A program made the position numbers and the translations under genes. This document shows positions 34,540 through 42,721 of a DNA stretch of 53,348 nt, piece by piece. The stretch spans positions 1 through 53,348 of the forward strand of contig JALXFN010000084.1 of NCBI GenBank assembly GCA_027068975.1, read 5' to 3'. Position 1 is the first letter of the stretch; every line of letters starts with the position of its first letter. The notes beneath the pieces were generated by a model, which was given only the letters and a program-made list of their open reading frames with translations, did no database searches and was not told the DNA's origin. Source of the stretch: Campylobacteraceae bacterium. Lineage in GTDB: Bacteria; Campylobacterota; Campylobacteria; Campylobacterales; Sulfurovaceae.

Positions 34540-36183
34540 CTGAATACTGATATATTAAATTTAAATACCATTCCATTTACTATTTTATATATTGAAGATG
34601 ATAAACTCACACGAGAATATATGTCTCATTTACTGCAAGAGATATGTACAAAATTAATAATATCTCATGATGGAGAAAATGGTCTTTTAGAGTTTACAAA
34701 ACATCACGTAGATTTAATCATTACCGACCTAAGTATGCCAAAGTTAAGTGGATTAGAGCTTATAGAAAAGATTCGGAATAATAAGCATAGAAATAGTGAT
34801 GTCCCAATCATAATCATATCTGCACATGAAGATACAAAAATCCTACATTCAAGTATTAAATATGGTGTTCAAGGATTTATATTAAAACCTATAGTTTTTA
34901 GTAAATTAAACGAAACTGTTGATGAAATTAAAAAAAAGTATTTAGTAAAAACTGAAAAAGAATCTACAAAAAAATTAAATCGAAATGATAACTTAGAGTA
35001 TGGAGAGCATAAACTAATTGACCATTTAGATTCTACTAAATCATCCATAGTTATTTTTATAAAAATAAATGAGTTTAAATATCTGAATTTATCATTAAAT
35101 AGTAAAATATCTAAGAAGCTACAAAAAAGGTTTGCTAAAAAGCTCTTTTCACTTATGCCTACAACTTGTAATTTTACAAAAATATATATATTAGAAGATG
35201 GTGGATTTATTCTTACAAAACCATATGATAGTCAAGAAATAAAAGATGACTTTTATAAAAAAATAAAAAAATTTAAAAATGATGTTAACAATGCAAAAAT
35301 CAAAATTGGTCTTGTTGATTATACTTTATCTATTAGAATAAGTTTAGCCTATGGAAAAAATGCATATGAAAATGCAAAAATCGGTATGTTTAAACTTGTA
35401 GATACAAAACAGGAATTTATAGTAGCTACTGACTTACTTCAACAAGAGAGAGACTTAGCTTTTCAAAAACTTAAACAATTTAGCATGTTAAAAGAGGCTC
35501 TCAATAATTACAATATAGTCTCCTACTTTCAACCTATTGTAAATAATAAAACAAAAAAAATTGAAAAGTATGAATCTCTAGTCAGATTAATTGATTCTGA
35601 TAAAAATATTATCTCTCCTTACTTCTTTTTAGGTATAGCCAAAGAGGGAAAATATTATCAAGAAATAACGACGATTGTATTAGAAAACTCTTTTCGTGCA
35701 CTCTTTTATACCAACCAAAGTATATCAGTTAACCTTTCTGCATTAGATATTGAAAAACCAAAAACAAGAAACACATTTATAGATTTACTTAAAAGGTATA
35801 AAACTGATGCACATAGAATTGTGCTTGAACTTGTGGAAGATGAGGATATTAAAAATAAAATAGTTATTGATATATTTTTAAAAGAGATAAAAGAGTATGG
35901 TGTAAAAATTGCCATTGATGACTTTGGCTCTGGTCTCTCAAACTTTGCTAGAGTACTTGAGTATCAGCCACATTTTATTAAAATAGATGGTAGTCTGATT
36001 AAAAATATTCACAATGACACCCTTGCTCAAAACATGGTTGAGACCATTGTTACCTTTGCAAAAAAACAAAACATACAAACCATAGCAGAGTATGTAGAAA
36101 ATGAAGAAGTCTATAATGCTGTATGTAAATTGGGGGTAGACTACTCCCAAGGCTATTACTTTGGGAAACCTGCACCATTATAA
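34540..36183 (+). CDS. response regulator with degenerate GGDEF-like linker and EAL domain
   Basis: About 547 residues if begun at CTG 34540, a start needed to include the receiver beta-1 strand TILYIEDD. The receiver has the acidic pair in IEDD, phosphorylation Asp in IITDLSMPK, and Lys in ILKPIV. A middle domain is weakly GGDEF-like (EDGGF) and probably inactive. The C-terminal EAL domain keeps catalytic features: YESLVRL in place of EALxR, SVNLSA, LELVED, IAIDDFGSGLSNF, IKIDGSLI and the final TIAEYVEN and QGYYFGKP. It should hydrolyse cyclic di-GMP under phosphorylation control. No ATG, GTG or TTG lies in frame before the receiver; the first ATG (34621) would remove it. Confidence 0.82.
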   Translation: MNTDILNLNTIPFTILYIEDDKLTREYMSHLLQEICTKLIISHDGENGLLEFTKHHVDLIITDLSMPKLSGLELIEKIRNNKHRNSDVPIIIISAHEDTKILHSSIKYGVQGFILKPIVFSKLNETVDEIKKKYLVKTEKESTKKLNRNDNLEYGEHKLIDHLDSTKSSIVIFIKINEFKYLNLSLNSKISKKLQKRFAKKLFSLMPTTCNFTKIYILEDGGFILTKPYDSQEIKDDFYKKIKKFKNDVNNAKIKIGLVDYTLSIRISLAYGKNAYENAKIGMFKLVDTKQEFIVATDLLQQERDLAFQKLKQFSMLKEALNNYNIVSYFQPIVNNKTKKIEKYESLVRLIDSDKNIISPYFFLGIAKEGKYYQEITTIVLENSFRALFYTNQSISVNLSALDIEKPKTRNTFIDLLKRYKTDAHRIVLELVEDEDIKNKIVIDIFLKEIKEYGVKIAIDDFGSGLSNFARVLEYQPHFIKIDGSLIKNIHNDTLAQNMVETIVTFAKKQNIQTIAEYVENEEVYNAVCKLGVDYSQGYYFGKPAPL

Positions 36184-36196
36184 TATATGCAACACA

Positions 36197-36220
36197 GTGT
36201 AGTCGAGGACGACACCCTAC
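36197..36220 (-). repeat. REP-like GTAG hairpin at the end of the DEAD-box gene
   Basis: Minus strand from 36220: GTAG, G, GTGTCG, loop TCCT, CGAC, T bulge, AC, AC. The TAG of GTAG is the stop of the DEAD-box helicase gene (36217-36219). It shares TCCTCGACTAC with the element at 30302-30327. It also lies between convergent genes and may terminate transcription. Confidence 0.65.
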
Positions 36221-37512
36221 TTCTTCTCATTCTTTTTACGTCTCTCTCTATCTGCTTTGGCTGCATCTCTTTTTTTCTTTTGTGCCATGTAGATAAACTT
36301 TCGCTTTTTGTCATAGTCTATATACCCTTTTTTCTCACGCAGAGTCTTTTTTCTAGGTTGACGTTGTCTTGGCTGTCTATCTTCTAGTTCAAAACCTTCA
36401 TAGATTTCTCTTTTAATGTTCAAACGTAAATCTTTCTCTATTTTAGAGAACTTGTTATAGTCATGTATGGTCAGAAGTGAGACTACACTTCCCTTATGGT
36501 TTGCTCTACCTGTTCGCCCTACTCTATGAGTAAAAGCATCTGTCTCATCTGGTAGTTCATAGTTTATCACCCAAGGAAGCTCTGCAATGTCTATTCCACG
36601 TGCTGCAATATCTGTAGCTACTAAAACCTGCATCTGTCCAGACTTTAAAAGAGACAAAGCTTTAGCACGTACAGACCTTTTAACATCACCATGAATGAGT
36701 GCTACACGTATCTTTTCACTTTTTAGACGCTCATAAATCTTGTTGGCAGAACTTTTAGTATTAGCAAAGAGAAGCACTTGCTCCATTTTAAAATCTTCTA
36801 TCAGTCTAAGAACCAAAGCATCTTTCTTTTTAACATCTATTTTATATGACCTATGAGCAATAAAGTCTACCACATCACGACGGTCACTCACCTCAACAAT
36901 AGCAGGTTCACGTAAAAACTCTTTAGCAAGTCGCTTAATATTCTGCGAAATAGTAGCAGAAAAAAGAAGTGTCTGACGAGGCTGTTTACAATACTTTAAT
37001 ATCGCCTTTATTTCTGCTAAAAAACCCAGTTCCAACATAGTATCTGCTTCATCAAGTACCACTGTATTTACATTTTCAAGGTTAATCTTTTTATCACTTA
37101 TAAAATCTTGTAAACGCCCAGGAGTCGCCACAATAATATCAGCACCTTGTGACAAACGTCCTAACTGAACACTTTTTGGTGTTCCCCCTTGAACTTTAAC
37201 TGTTCTTATGTTCAAGTGTTTAGAGAACTCAACAATGGTTCTATAAACTTGGTCAACCAGCTCAATAGTAGGCACAACAATAAGAACTCTAGGCACCTTA
37301 TTTTCAGACTTAACAACCTTTTGAAGTCTATGTAAAAGTGGCAAAACATAAGCAGCTGTTTTACCTGTCCCTGACTTAGAAGCACCAATAATATCAACCC
37401 CCTTCATAACAAGAGGTATCACACGCTTTTGTATGGCTGTGGTGTTTTCATAGTCTGATGATATGGCTTTTAATATATCTGGGTGTAGATTTAATTTCTG
37501 AAATGCTTTGAT
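36217..37512 (-). CDS. DEAD-box RNA helicase with non-canonical (ATC) start
   Basis: About 431 residues. Motifs in order: Q-motif region FQKLNLHPDILKAISSDY, Walker A ASKSGTGKTAAY, PTIELVDQ (Ia), TPGRL (Ib), VLDEADTML (II, DEAD), SATISQ (III), and HRVGRTGRANHKGS (VI). The C-terminal tail is rich in Arg and Lys, as in RhlE- or RhlB-like helicases. An ATG start is missing: between an in-frame TAA and the Q motif the frame has no ATG, GTG or TTG; AAAAGGA is placed seven bases before an ATC (37512). GTG 37422 would delete the Q motif. The stop codon lies inside a REP-like element. Confidence 0.88.
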   Translation of the reverse strand: MKAFQKLNLHPDILKAISSDYENTTAIQKRVIPLVMKGVDIIGASKSGTGKTAAYVLPLLHRLQKVVKSENKVPRVLIVVPTIELVDQVYRTIVEFSKHLNIRTVKVQGGTPKSVQLGRLSQGADIIVATPGRLQDFISDKKINLENVNTVVLDEADTMLELGFLAEIKAILKYCKQPRQTLLFSATISQNIKRLAKEFLREPAIVEVSDRRDVVDFIAHRSYKIDVKKKDALVLRLIEDFKMEQVLLFANTKSSANKIYERLKSEKIRVALIHGDVKRSVRAKALSLLKSGQMQVLVATDIAARGIDIAELPWVINYELPDETDAFTHRVGRTGRANHKGSVVSLLTIHDYNKFSKIEKDLRLNIKREIYEGFELEDRQPRQRQPRKKTLREKKGYIDYDKKRKFIYMAQKKKRDAAKADRERRKKNEKK

Positions 37513-37552
37513 GATGTGTTCCTTTTAACCTGAGCTATACATTATTAAACGA

Positions 37553-37558
37553 ATTATA
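37553..37558 (-). promoter_or_regulatory. -10 hexamer for the DEAD-box gene
   Basis: TATAAT on the minus strand within GCTATAATTC, 41 bases before the proposed ATC start; it supports a real 5' end at this place. Confidence 0.5.
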
Positions 37559-37614
37559 GCAAAATTATTTATTTATAAGTTTTGACACTCTTGCCAAGAA
37601 AAACATCCTACAAA

Positions 37615-38583
37615 TTATTTATACGCCTTTAATCCATTATTTATCTGAACATACGCCTCTAAAGGTGTTGTCTCAAAATAAAAGATATTATGCTTTTTCG
37701 CAAAATCTTTGGTCATCTTTTGAACTTTAAGTAGGTTAAAACGTGGTGCTTTAGGAAAAAGATGGTGTTCTATTTGTGTGTTAAGCCCTCCATAAAACCA
37801 ATGAACCAAAGCTCCACCAGAGAGTGAACGACTTCCTCTCATTTGAAGCTCCATCCATGAGAGTTTTTTACCCTCTTCCTCTTCAAAAGTATCACAACCT
37901 AAGTGGTTCGTAATAAAGCCAAATGCCAACCAAGGTGAAACGGTAAAGTTTAAAACCAAAAAGACAATAAGCCCATCGGTAAATCCTAACTGATAAAAGA
38001 TAGTTCCCCAAATAATAGGCCAATGCAAGAGCATAAGAGCTAATTCCCCCCATAGTTTTCGTCTAATTACAAAAGCGTATGATTGTACTATAAAAGCAAA
38101 ATTCATAAAGAACATTGAACCCCAAAAGATAATGTGCTTATATTTTTTAATGATTTCACTGTTTCCTCTATGATTATCATTCGTAAATGTCCCATCTAAG
38201 GCTCGTATATCTTCATCTTTTTGAATGATGTTACAGTAGGTATGATGATTAACATTGTGTTTATAGTCCCACCAAGAGGACGAATTACTTAAAATAATAG
38301 CTGAAAATGGGTAGCTTAATTTAAATGAGAGTTTTTTATTTTTAAAGTACTGTGTATGTAAAATATCATGCGAAATAAAAACAGCACGAGTAAAAATAAT
38401 TGTCATAAAGAGTCCTAATAATACAGGATTCCAAGCAGGAGCTGTAGTTAAAGCAACTGTTATGGCAATTATTACTCCTATCATCTCTATAGACCCTCTT
38501 ACAGGTACTCTGTCAAGCAGACCTGCTGCACGAACCTCTGCTCTTAGCTCATCAAAATTATCTGGATAGGGAGTTTTAACCAT
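37615..38583 (-). CDS. membrane fatty-acid desaturase
   Basis: 322 residues with four or more membrane segments and the three histidine boxes of the di-iron desaturase family: SHDILHTQYF (about 71-80), NVNHHTYCN, and TQIEHHLFP. It would introduce a double bond into membrane acyl chains or a related lipid, using reducing equivalents from ferredoxin or cytochrome b5-type donors not seen nearby. The HHxxH-type third box with Gln before it resembles acyl-lipid front-end desaturases, but regiospecificity cannot be read from sequence. Confidence 0.9.
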   Translation of the reverse strand: MVKTPYPDNFDELRAEVRAAGLLDRVPVRGSIEMIGVIIAITVALTTAPAWNPVLLGLFMTIIFTRAVFISHDILHTQYFKNKKLSFKLSYPFSAIILSNSSSWWDYKHNVNHHTYCNIIQKDEDIRALDGTFTNDNHRGNSEIIKKYKHIIFWGSMFFMNFAFIVQSYAFVIRRKLWGELALMLLHWPIIWGTIFYQLGFTDGLIVFLVLNFTVSPWLAFGFITNHLGCDTFEEEEGKKLSWMELQMRGSRSLSGGALVHWFYGGLNTQIEHHLFPKAPRFNLLKVQKMTKDFAKKHNIFYFETTPLEAYVQINNGLKAYK

Positions 38584-38736
38584 CTTTTTCCTTTTAAACT
38601 CTTTTGCTTTGTATGTTTATTGATTATAACTATGATATACTGAAATTATAAAATTATTTTATCTATGTAACTTAGGTTAGCCAAATTTTTATCTTTTTTA
38701 GTCATAATGCGACTATAAATTAATAAAGGATTTAAT

Positions 38737-38934
38737 ATGAACGCAAAAAAAATTAGAGGCATCTGCCGACCTATAAGAATTATCTTAGGTACAGCTCTTG
38801 TAGCATACGCTGTTTACAGTGGTAATAACTGGTTCTACTTAGGAGTTATTCCTCTTATAGCTGGTCTTGTAAATTTTTGTCCACTCTGTAAAATAACAGG
38901 ACAATGTGACATTATGGGTAAAGACAACAACTAA
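38737..38934 (+). CDS. DUF2892 (YgaP-type) small inner-membrane protein
   Basis: 65 residues with two hydrophobic helices and the typical ending NFCPLCKITGQCDIMG of DUF2892, which carries cysteines. The N-terminal ICRPIRIILG is also a family feature. AAAGGA precedes the ATG. Members often accompany rhodanese or Crp-type regulators; a decayed Crp-like fragment lies directly downstream. Confidence 0.85.
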   Translation: MNAKKIRGICRPIRIILGTALVAYAVYSGNNWFYLGVIPLIAGLVNFCPLCKITGQCDIMGKDNN

Positions 38935-39001
38935 CTACTCAAAGAGTTAAGGGTATCACGATAGAATGCAAAAAACTTAATATTTGCATCTGGAGTGAAC
39001 C

Positions 39002-39112
39002 ATGCCTCTTAACTTACAAGCTTTCCCTTTTGTAGTTATAAGCCGTATTTTAAAAAAGTTGGAAAATAGAGGAGAAGTTAAGTTGCATCGTGGGTCTGTT
39101 GAGGTTGTTTAA
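39002..39112 (+). pseudogene. C-terminal remnant of a Crp/Fnr-type regulator
   Basis: A 36-codon frame from an ATG encodes FPFVVISRILKKLENRGEVK followed by LHRGSVEVV and a stop. This matches the recognition helix and C-terminal end of Crp/Fnr regulators (SRILKKLE, then LHRG plus a hydrophobic end). An in-frame TGA is only two codons upstream of the ATG, and no cyclic-nucleotide-binding domain precedes, so the rest of the gene is gone. It could also be a chance resemblance. Confidence 0.45.
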
Positions 39113-39132
39113 GCTAACCCTTCCACTTCAGC

Positions 39133-39420
39133 TTAACACCCTTTATTTCTCATATCATAATCATCATGGTCACAAATACAAGCTAAAAGGGCTTCATTAT
39201 TTACTACTGTCATTAAAATTCTATATTGAGTATTAACTACACGAATAGAATAACGATTTTTATCTTTTTTACAAGTCATTTTTTTATAATGCAATAAAGG
39301 GTCATTTTGATTGTTTTGGAAGAGTGTTAGTGTTGATGCTATCTCTTCTTCTGTTAAGATGTATTTTTTAATGATTTTTTTCTTAGTTCGTAAATATTGA
39401 GTAGTTTCAACAATGGTCAT
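39133..39420 (-). CDS. RelE/ParE-like toxin
   Basis: 95 residues with the RelE-superfamily pattern: helical start, then YKKMTCKKDKNRYSIRVVNT, YRILMTVVNN and ACICDHDDYDMR, equivalent to the beta-sheet with the conserved Arg residues and terminal HxxxY-like end of the family. The expected activity is cleavage of mRNA at the ribosome. It follows the upstream partner gene after five bases. Toxic activity is inferred from family resemblance only. Confidence 0.7.
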   Translation of the reverse strand: MTIVETTQYLRTKKKIIKKYILTEEEIASTLTLFQNNQNDPLLHYKKMTCKKDKNRYSIRVVNTQYRILMTVVNNEALLACICDHDDYDMRNKGC

Positions 39421-39425
39421 ACGTT

Positions 39426-39827
39426 TTATGCACTCTTCTCTTTAGAAAGAACACGAATTTCAAGTTGTCCCATTCTATCCATATGATGAACATAAGCTTC
39501 ATGTAAATCTGTAATGGTTTTACTTAATTCTGAAAATAGAATATCTTTTTTTTCTATTTTTAAAATACTCTTTTTTAGTAATTTTACATCTTCAACTGCA
39601 TCTAGTGTAACATCATAATACTCTTCTAAATCATTCACAGGGATAATACTCATTTCATCTATCTGTAGAGCCTGTTTTTCTAGCTCTACTACTTGCTGAT
39701 GTAAAGTAGAATTAATCATCTGCATCATCTTCTCAAAAAGTTCTCTTGGTGCAGTTTCAAGAGCATCTAAAGAGACAGAGATAAAGTCTGAGTAATTAAT
39801 AAAGTTATTATTCATTCTTACTGTCAT
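39426..39827 (-). CDS. putative antitoxin or coiled-coil partner of the RelE-like toxin
   Basis: 133 residues, mostly helical and rich in Glu, Leu and Lys; a coiled coil is likely at about 85-130. It has no recognisable ribbon-helix-helix, Xre or Phd domain, which is unusual for a RelE partner. AAGGA lies upstream of the ATG. It precedes the toxin-like gene by five bases on the same strand, the normal antitoxin-first order. Confidence 0.6.
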   Translation of the reverse strand: MTVRMNNNFINYSDFISVSLDALETAPRELFEKMMQMINSTLHQQVVELEKQALQIDEMSIIPVNDLEEYYDVTLDAVEDVKLLKKSILKIEKKDILFSELSKTITDLHEAYVHHMDRMGQLEIRVLSKEKSA

Positions 39828-39900
39828 TTAGATAGTTCCTTATTATTTTTTTTAATTATAGCATACTTTATTTCAATTCACGAACCCTAATTTTCTACTA

Positions 39901-40416
39901 TTAAAGCTTCTTCAAAAAAGCAGCAATAATAAAAATGGTAGAGCCGTTAACTTTACCTTGGATATGCGTTGGGTCACCTGGAACCATACGGATGTTTTTA
40001 ACAGTAGTACCTTGCTTTGCTGTAAAACCTGCACCTTTAACCACTAAATCTTTAATAATAGTTACCGAGTCTCCTTCTTTTAAGATATTACCATTAGCAT
40101 CTCTAACAGGTTCTGCATTTTCTGCTGCTAAACCCTCTTCTGCCCATGTTTTAACGTCATCTTCCATATACATCATATCTAACTGTTCTTGGTTTCCAAG
40201 TCTGCTGTATATTCTGTATGCCATCACTTGAACAGCTGGAACTTCTGACCACATAGCGTCATTTAGACAGTGCCAGTGAGATTCATTTTCTGCTGGTTTT
40301 TCGTGTGTTGCTAAACATACATCACAAAGAGTTACAGTATCATCTTTTGGCTCTACTTTATACTCTGTTAAATTCTCTTCTGACCCACATAAGTCACATT
40401 TATCATTTAAGCTCAT
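39901..40416 (-). CDS. PhnA/YjdM-domain protein
   Basis: 171 residues. The N-terminus has two CxxC pairs (CDLCGSE and CDVCLATH) forming a zinc ribbon. The C-terminal PhnA domain is clear: VRDANGNILKEGDSVTIIKD followed by LVVKGAGFTAKQGTTVKNIR. Despite the name, the family is not shown to act in phosphonate breakdown generally. Single gene with AGGAT before the ATG. Confidence 0.88.
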   Translation of the reverse strand: MSLNDKCDLCGSEENLTEYKVEPKDDTVTLCDVCLATHEKPAENESHWHCLNDAMWSEVPAVQVMAYRIYSRLGNQEQLDMMYMEDDVKTWAEEGLAAENAEPVRDANGNILKEGDSVTIIKDLVVKGAGFTAKQGTTVKNIRMVPGDPTHIQGKVNGSTIFIIAAFLKKL

Positions 40417-40461
40417 TATTATCCTTTAAAAAAATTATCACATTATACTAAATAAAAAAAA

Positions 40462-41310
40462 TTAATACCCATAAATACTATAAGTAACATAAAAAACTAT
40501 CTTGGTTGTGGTAGATGGATACGGATAATCCTTATAGGCTGAACGAATAAGAGAAAGAGTATTATCATCTAATGGTCGTGAACCAATACGCTGTTTTAAA
40601 CGTAAATCTGAAATATCTCCATTAGGATGTAGATTAAATGTAACCACATTGGTTCCCTCTTGATGATTACGACCTGCTCCTTCAGGATAACCCCTTCTTG
40701 TTAAAAGATTTTGAGTGATACGCTGAATCTCGTCAAGATTGTTCTCTATAAACTCTTTTTGAGCTGGGGTAAAAGTATGAAAAGTAGAGCCATAAAGTTT
40801 CTGAATTTTTTTGTTTGGGTAGCTTTTTTGAGAAGAGACAACAGTAGGGGTTGCTGTCCCTAAAAAAGAGGCTAAATCATCAGAGGTCTTAACCTCTTTA
40901 GGTTGGGTAATAAACGGCTCTTCTATATAAACCATCTCCTCTTCTACTTTAGGTTCTGTTTTTTTGGCTATTTTTTTCTTAACTATTTTCTTTTTTATAG
41001 GCTTCTTTTTTTTAGGCTTCTTTTTAATGATTTTTTTCTTTACTACTTTTTTCTTGACAACTTTCTTTTTTGGAGTTTTTTTCTTTACTACTTTTTTCTC
41101 TATAGGCTCTTTTTTAACTACAGGCGTAGGAGCTTTAACCTTTACTGGTTCTACTTTTTTAGGCAAAGGCATATTAATAATATCTATTTTAACTATACGC
41201 TCATTCATTGTTTTTTCAGGTACTTTTATTTTAGAAAACTGGGTCATATACATCCAAATAAGAGCCATATAAATAAACAGTGATATGAAAAAAGCAACAA
41301 AAAATCTCAT
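40462..41310 (-). CDS. tonB: TonB-like energy transducer with lysine-rich spacer
   Basis: 282 residues: one N-terminal membrane helix (about 3-23), a spacer with an extreme run of KKK/VVKK/IKKK units (about 65-120) where most TonB proteins have Pro-Lys or Pro-Glu repeats, and a C-terminal TonB domain at about 200-282 (VVTFNLHPNGDISDLRLKQR, then YPSTTTKIVFYVTYSI). It would couple the inner-membrane proton gradient to outer-membrane transporters. No exbB or exbD adjoins it. Reverse-strand frames through the lysine run are shadows. Confidence 0.85.
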   Translation of the reverse strand: MRFFVAFFISLFIYMALIWMYMTQFSKIKVPEKTMNERIVKIDIINMPLPKKVEPVKVKAPTPVVKKEPIEKKVVKKKTPKKKVVKKKVVKKKIIKKKPKKKKPIKKKIVKKKIAKKTEPKVEEEMVYIEEPFITQPKEVKTSDDLASFLGTATPTVVSSQKSYPNKKIQKLYGSTFHTFTPAQKEFIENNLDEIQRITQNLLTRRGYPEGAGRNHQEGTNVVTFNLHPNGDISDLRLKQRIGSRPLDDNTLSLIRSAYKDYPYPSTTTKIVFYVTYSIYGY

Positions 41311-41340
41311 AAACCATCCAAAATAAAATATTAAAAAGAG

Positions 41341-41346
41341 TATAAT
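41341..41346 (+). promoter_or_regulatory. -10 hexamer for hemL
   Basis: TATAAT in AGTATAATCG, 53 bases before the hemL ATG. Confidence 0.5.
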
Positions 41347-41398
41347 CGAATAAAATTTATATTTGGTTAATAAAACCCAAAAAAGGACAATATATACA

Positions 41399-42691
41399 AT
41401 GAGTTATAATAAAAGTGAAGAGGCATTTAAAGAAGCGTACGAAGTAATCCCAGGTGGTGTTGACTCACCTGTTAGAGCATTTTCATCGGTTGGTGGAACA
41501 CCTGTGTTTATTGAGCGTGGTGAGGGTGGTCATCTTATTGACATTGATGGAAACCGTTACATAGACTTTGTTCAAAGCTGGGGACCACTTATCTTGGGTC
41601 ACTGTGATGCAGATGTTGAAGCTGCTGTTATAGAAGCTGTTAAAAAAGGTTTAAGTTTTGGAGCTCCAACTCTGGGGGAGACTGACTTAGCAAATGAGAT
41701 AGTTGAGATGTATGATAGTATTGAAAAAGTACGTTTTGTAAGCTCTGGAACCGAAGCTGTTATGTCTGCTATTCGTTTGGCTCGTGGATATACTAAAAGA
41801 GATGACTTTATTAAATTTACTGGTTGTTACCATGGTCATGCTGACTCACTTTTGGTTCAAGCAGGTTCAGGTATGGCAACATTTGGAAGCCCATCTAGCC
41901 CAGGTGTTCCAGCTGACTTAACAAAACATACACTTCTAGCAACCTACAATGATATAGAGTCTGTAAAAAAATGTTTTGAGCAGAGTGAAAATGGTGTATC
42001 TTCTATTATCATCGAGCCAATCGCAGGGAATATGGGTCTTGTACCTGCCGATGAAGATTTTTTAAAAGAACTTAGAGCTTTATGTGATGAGCATGGAGCA
42101 TTATTAATTTTTGACGAAGTGATGTCTGGATTTAGAGCTTCACTTTGTGGTTCTCAAGGCATTACCTCTGTTAAGCCTGATATTGTAACACTTGGAAAGG
42201 TTATTGGTGCAGGTATGCCAGTGGGTGCTTTTGGTACCCGTAAAGAGATTATGGCAGAGCTATCACCTGAAGGTCCTATCTACCAAGCTGGAACACTTTC
42301 AGGTAACCCTGTAGCTATGGCAGCTGGTTTAGCAAGTCTAAAAAAACTCAAATCTGACCCTGCTATTTACGTTACATTAGAAGCAAAAGCTAGAAAACTT
42401 ATGGAGGGTTTCCAAGCAGCAGCAGATGCAGTTAATGTTCCTATGGTAACCACTGTACGTGGTTCTATGTTTGGCTTCTTCTTCTCTGACAAACCAGTTA
42501 AAAACTTTGACGATGCCTTAGAGAATGACTCTGAACTATTTGGAAAGTTCCATGGTAAAATGCTTGAAAAAGGTGTCTATTTAGCTTGTTCTTCTTATGA
42601 GACAGGGTTTATATCTACAGTAACTACTGATGAAATGATTGAAGAGGCGATTGTAGCTGCTAAAGCGTCTTTGAAAGAGATAATGGGGTAA
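41399..42691 (+). CDS. hemL: HemL, glutamate-1-semialdehyde 2,1-aminomutase
   Basis: 430 residues from ATG 41399 with AAAAGGAC upstream; a TTG 12 codons earlier is not needed. This PLP enzyme makes 5-aminolevulinate for haem. Motifs: [17 protein letters not shown], then [43 protein letters not shown], and the PLP lysine in [12 protein letters not shown]. The stop is followed by a hairpin shared with rpiB. Confidence 0.97.
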   Translation: MSYNKSEEAFKEAYEVIPGGVDSPVRAFSSVGGTPVFIERGEGGHLIDIDGNRYIDFVQSWGPLILGHCDADVEAAVIEAVKKGLSFGAPTLGETDLANEIVEMYDSIEKVRFVSSGTEAVMSAIRLARGYTKRDDFIKFTGCYHGHADSLLVQAGSGMATFGSPSSPGVPADLTKHTLLATYNDIESVKKCFEQSENGVSSIIIEPIAGNMGLVPADEDFLKELRALCDEHGALLIFDEVMSGFRASLCGSQGITSVKPDIVTLGKVIGAGMPVGAFGTRKEIMAELSPEGPIYQAGTLSGNPVAMAAGLASLKKLKSDPAIYVTLEAKARKLMEGFQAAADAVNVPMVTTVRGSMFGFFFSDKPVKNFDDALENDSELFGKFHGKMLEKGVYLACSSYETGFISTVTTDEMIEEAIVAAKASLKEIMG

Positions 42692-42700
42692 AATATTTGT

Positions 42701-42721
42701 GGGTCGATAAATCGACCCTAG
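42701..42721 (-). repeat. CTAG hairpin at the convergent hemL/rpiB ends
   Basis: GGGTCGAT (42701-42708) and ATCGACCC (42711-42718) form a perfect 8-bp stem with a 2-base AA centre. On the minus strand it is headed by CTAG, whose TAG is the rpiB stop codon (42718-42720). Placement between convergent genes suggests a shared terminator; the layout parallels the GTAG elements elsewhere in the window. Confidence 0.65.

Noticed and set aside
37582-37611. Another GTAG-led element after the desaturase gene
   Set aside because: GTAGGATG is present on the minus strand but the following bases form only a weak TCTT/AAGA stem and the TAG is not the desaturase stop (TAA).
39109-39136. TTAAGCT/AGCTTAA hairpin at the end of the RelE-like gene
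   Set aside because: A 7-bp AT-rich stem with a long loop and no T tract; too weak to call a terminator.
40903-41283. Plus-strand frames rich in Phe and Leu across the tonB region
   Set aside because: They are the antisense image of the lysine-rich TonB spacer (AAA/AAG read as TTT/CTT) and have no ribosome site or family features.
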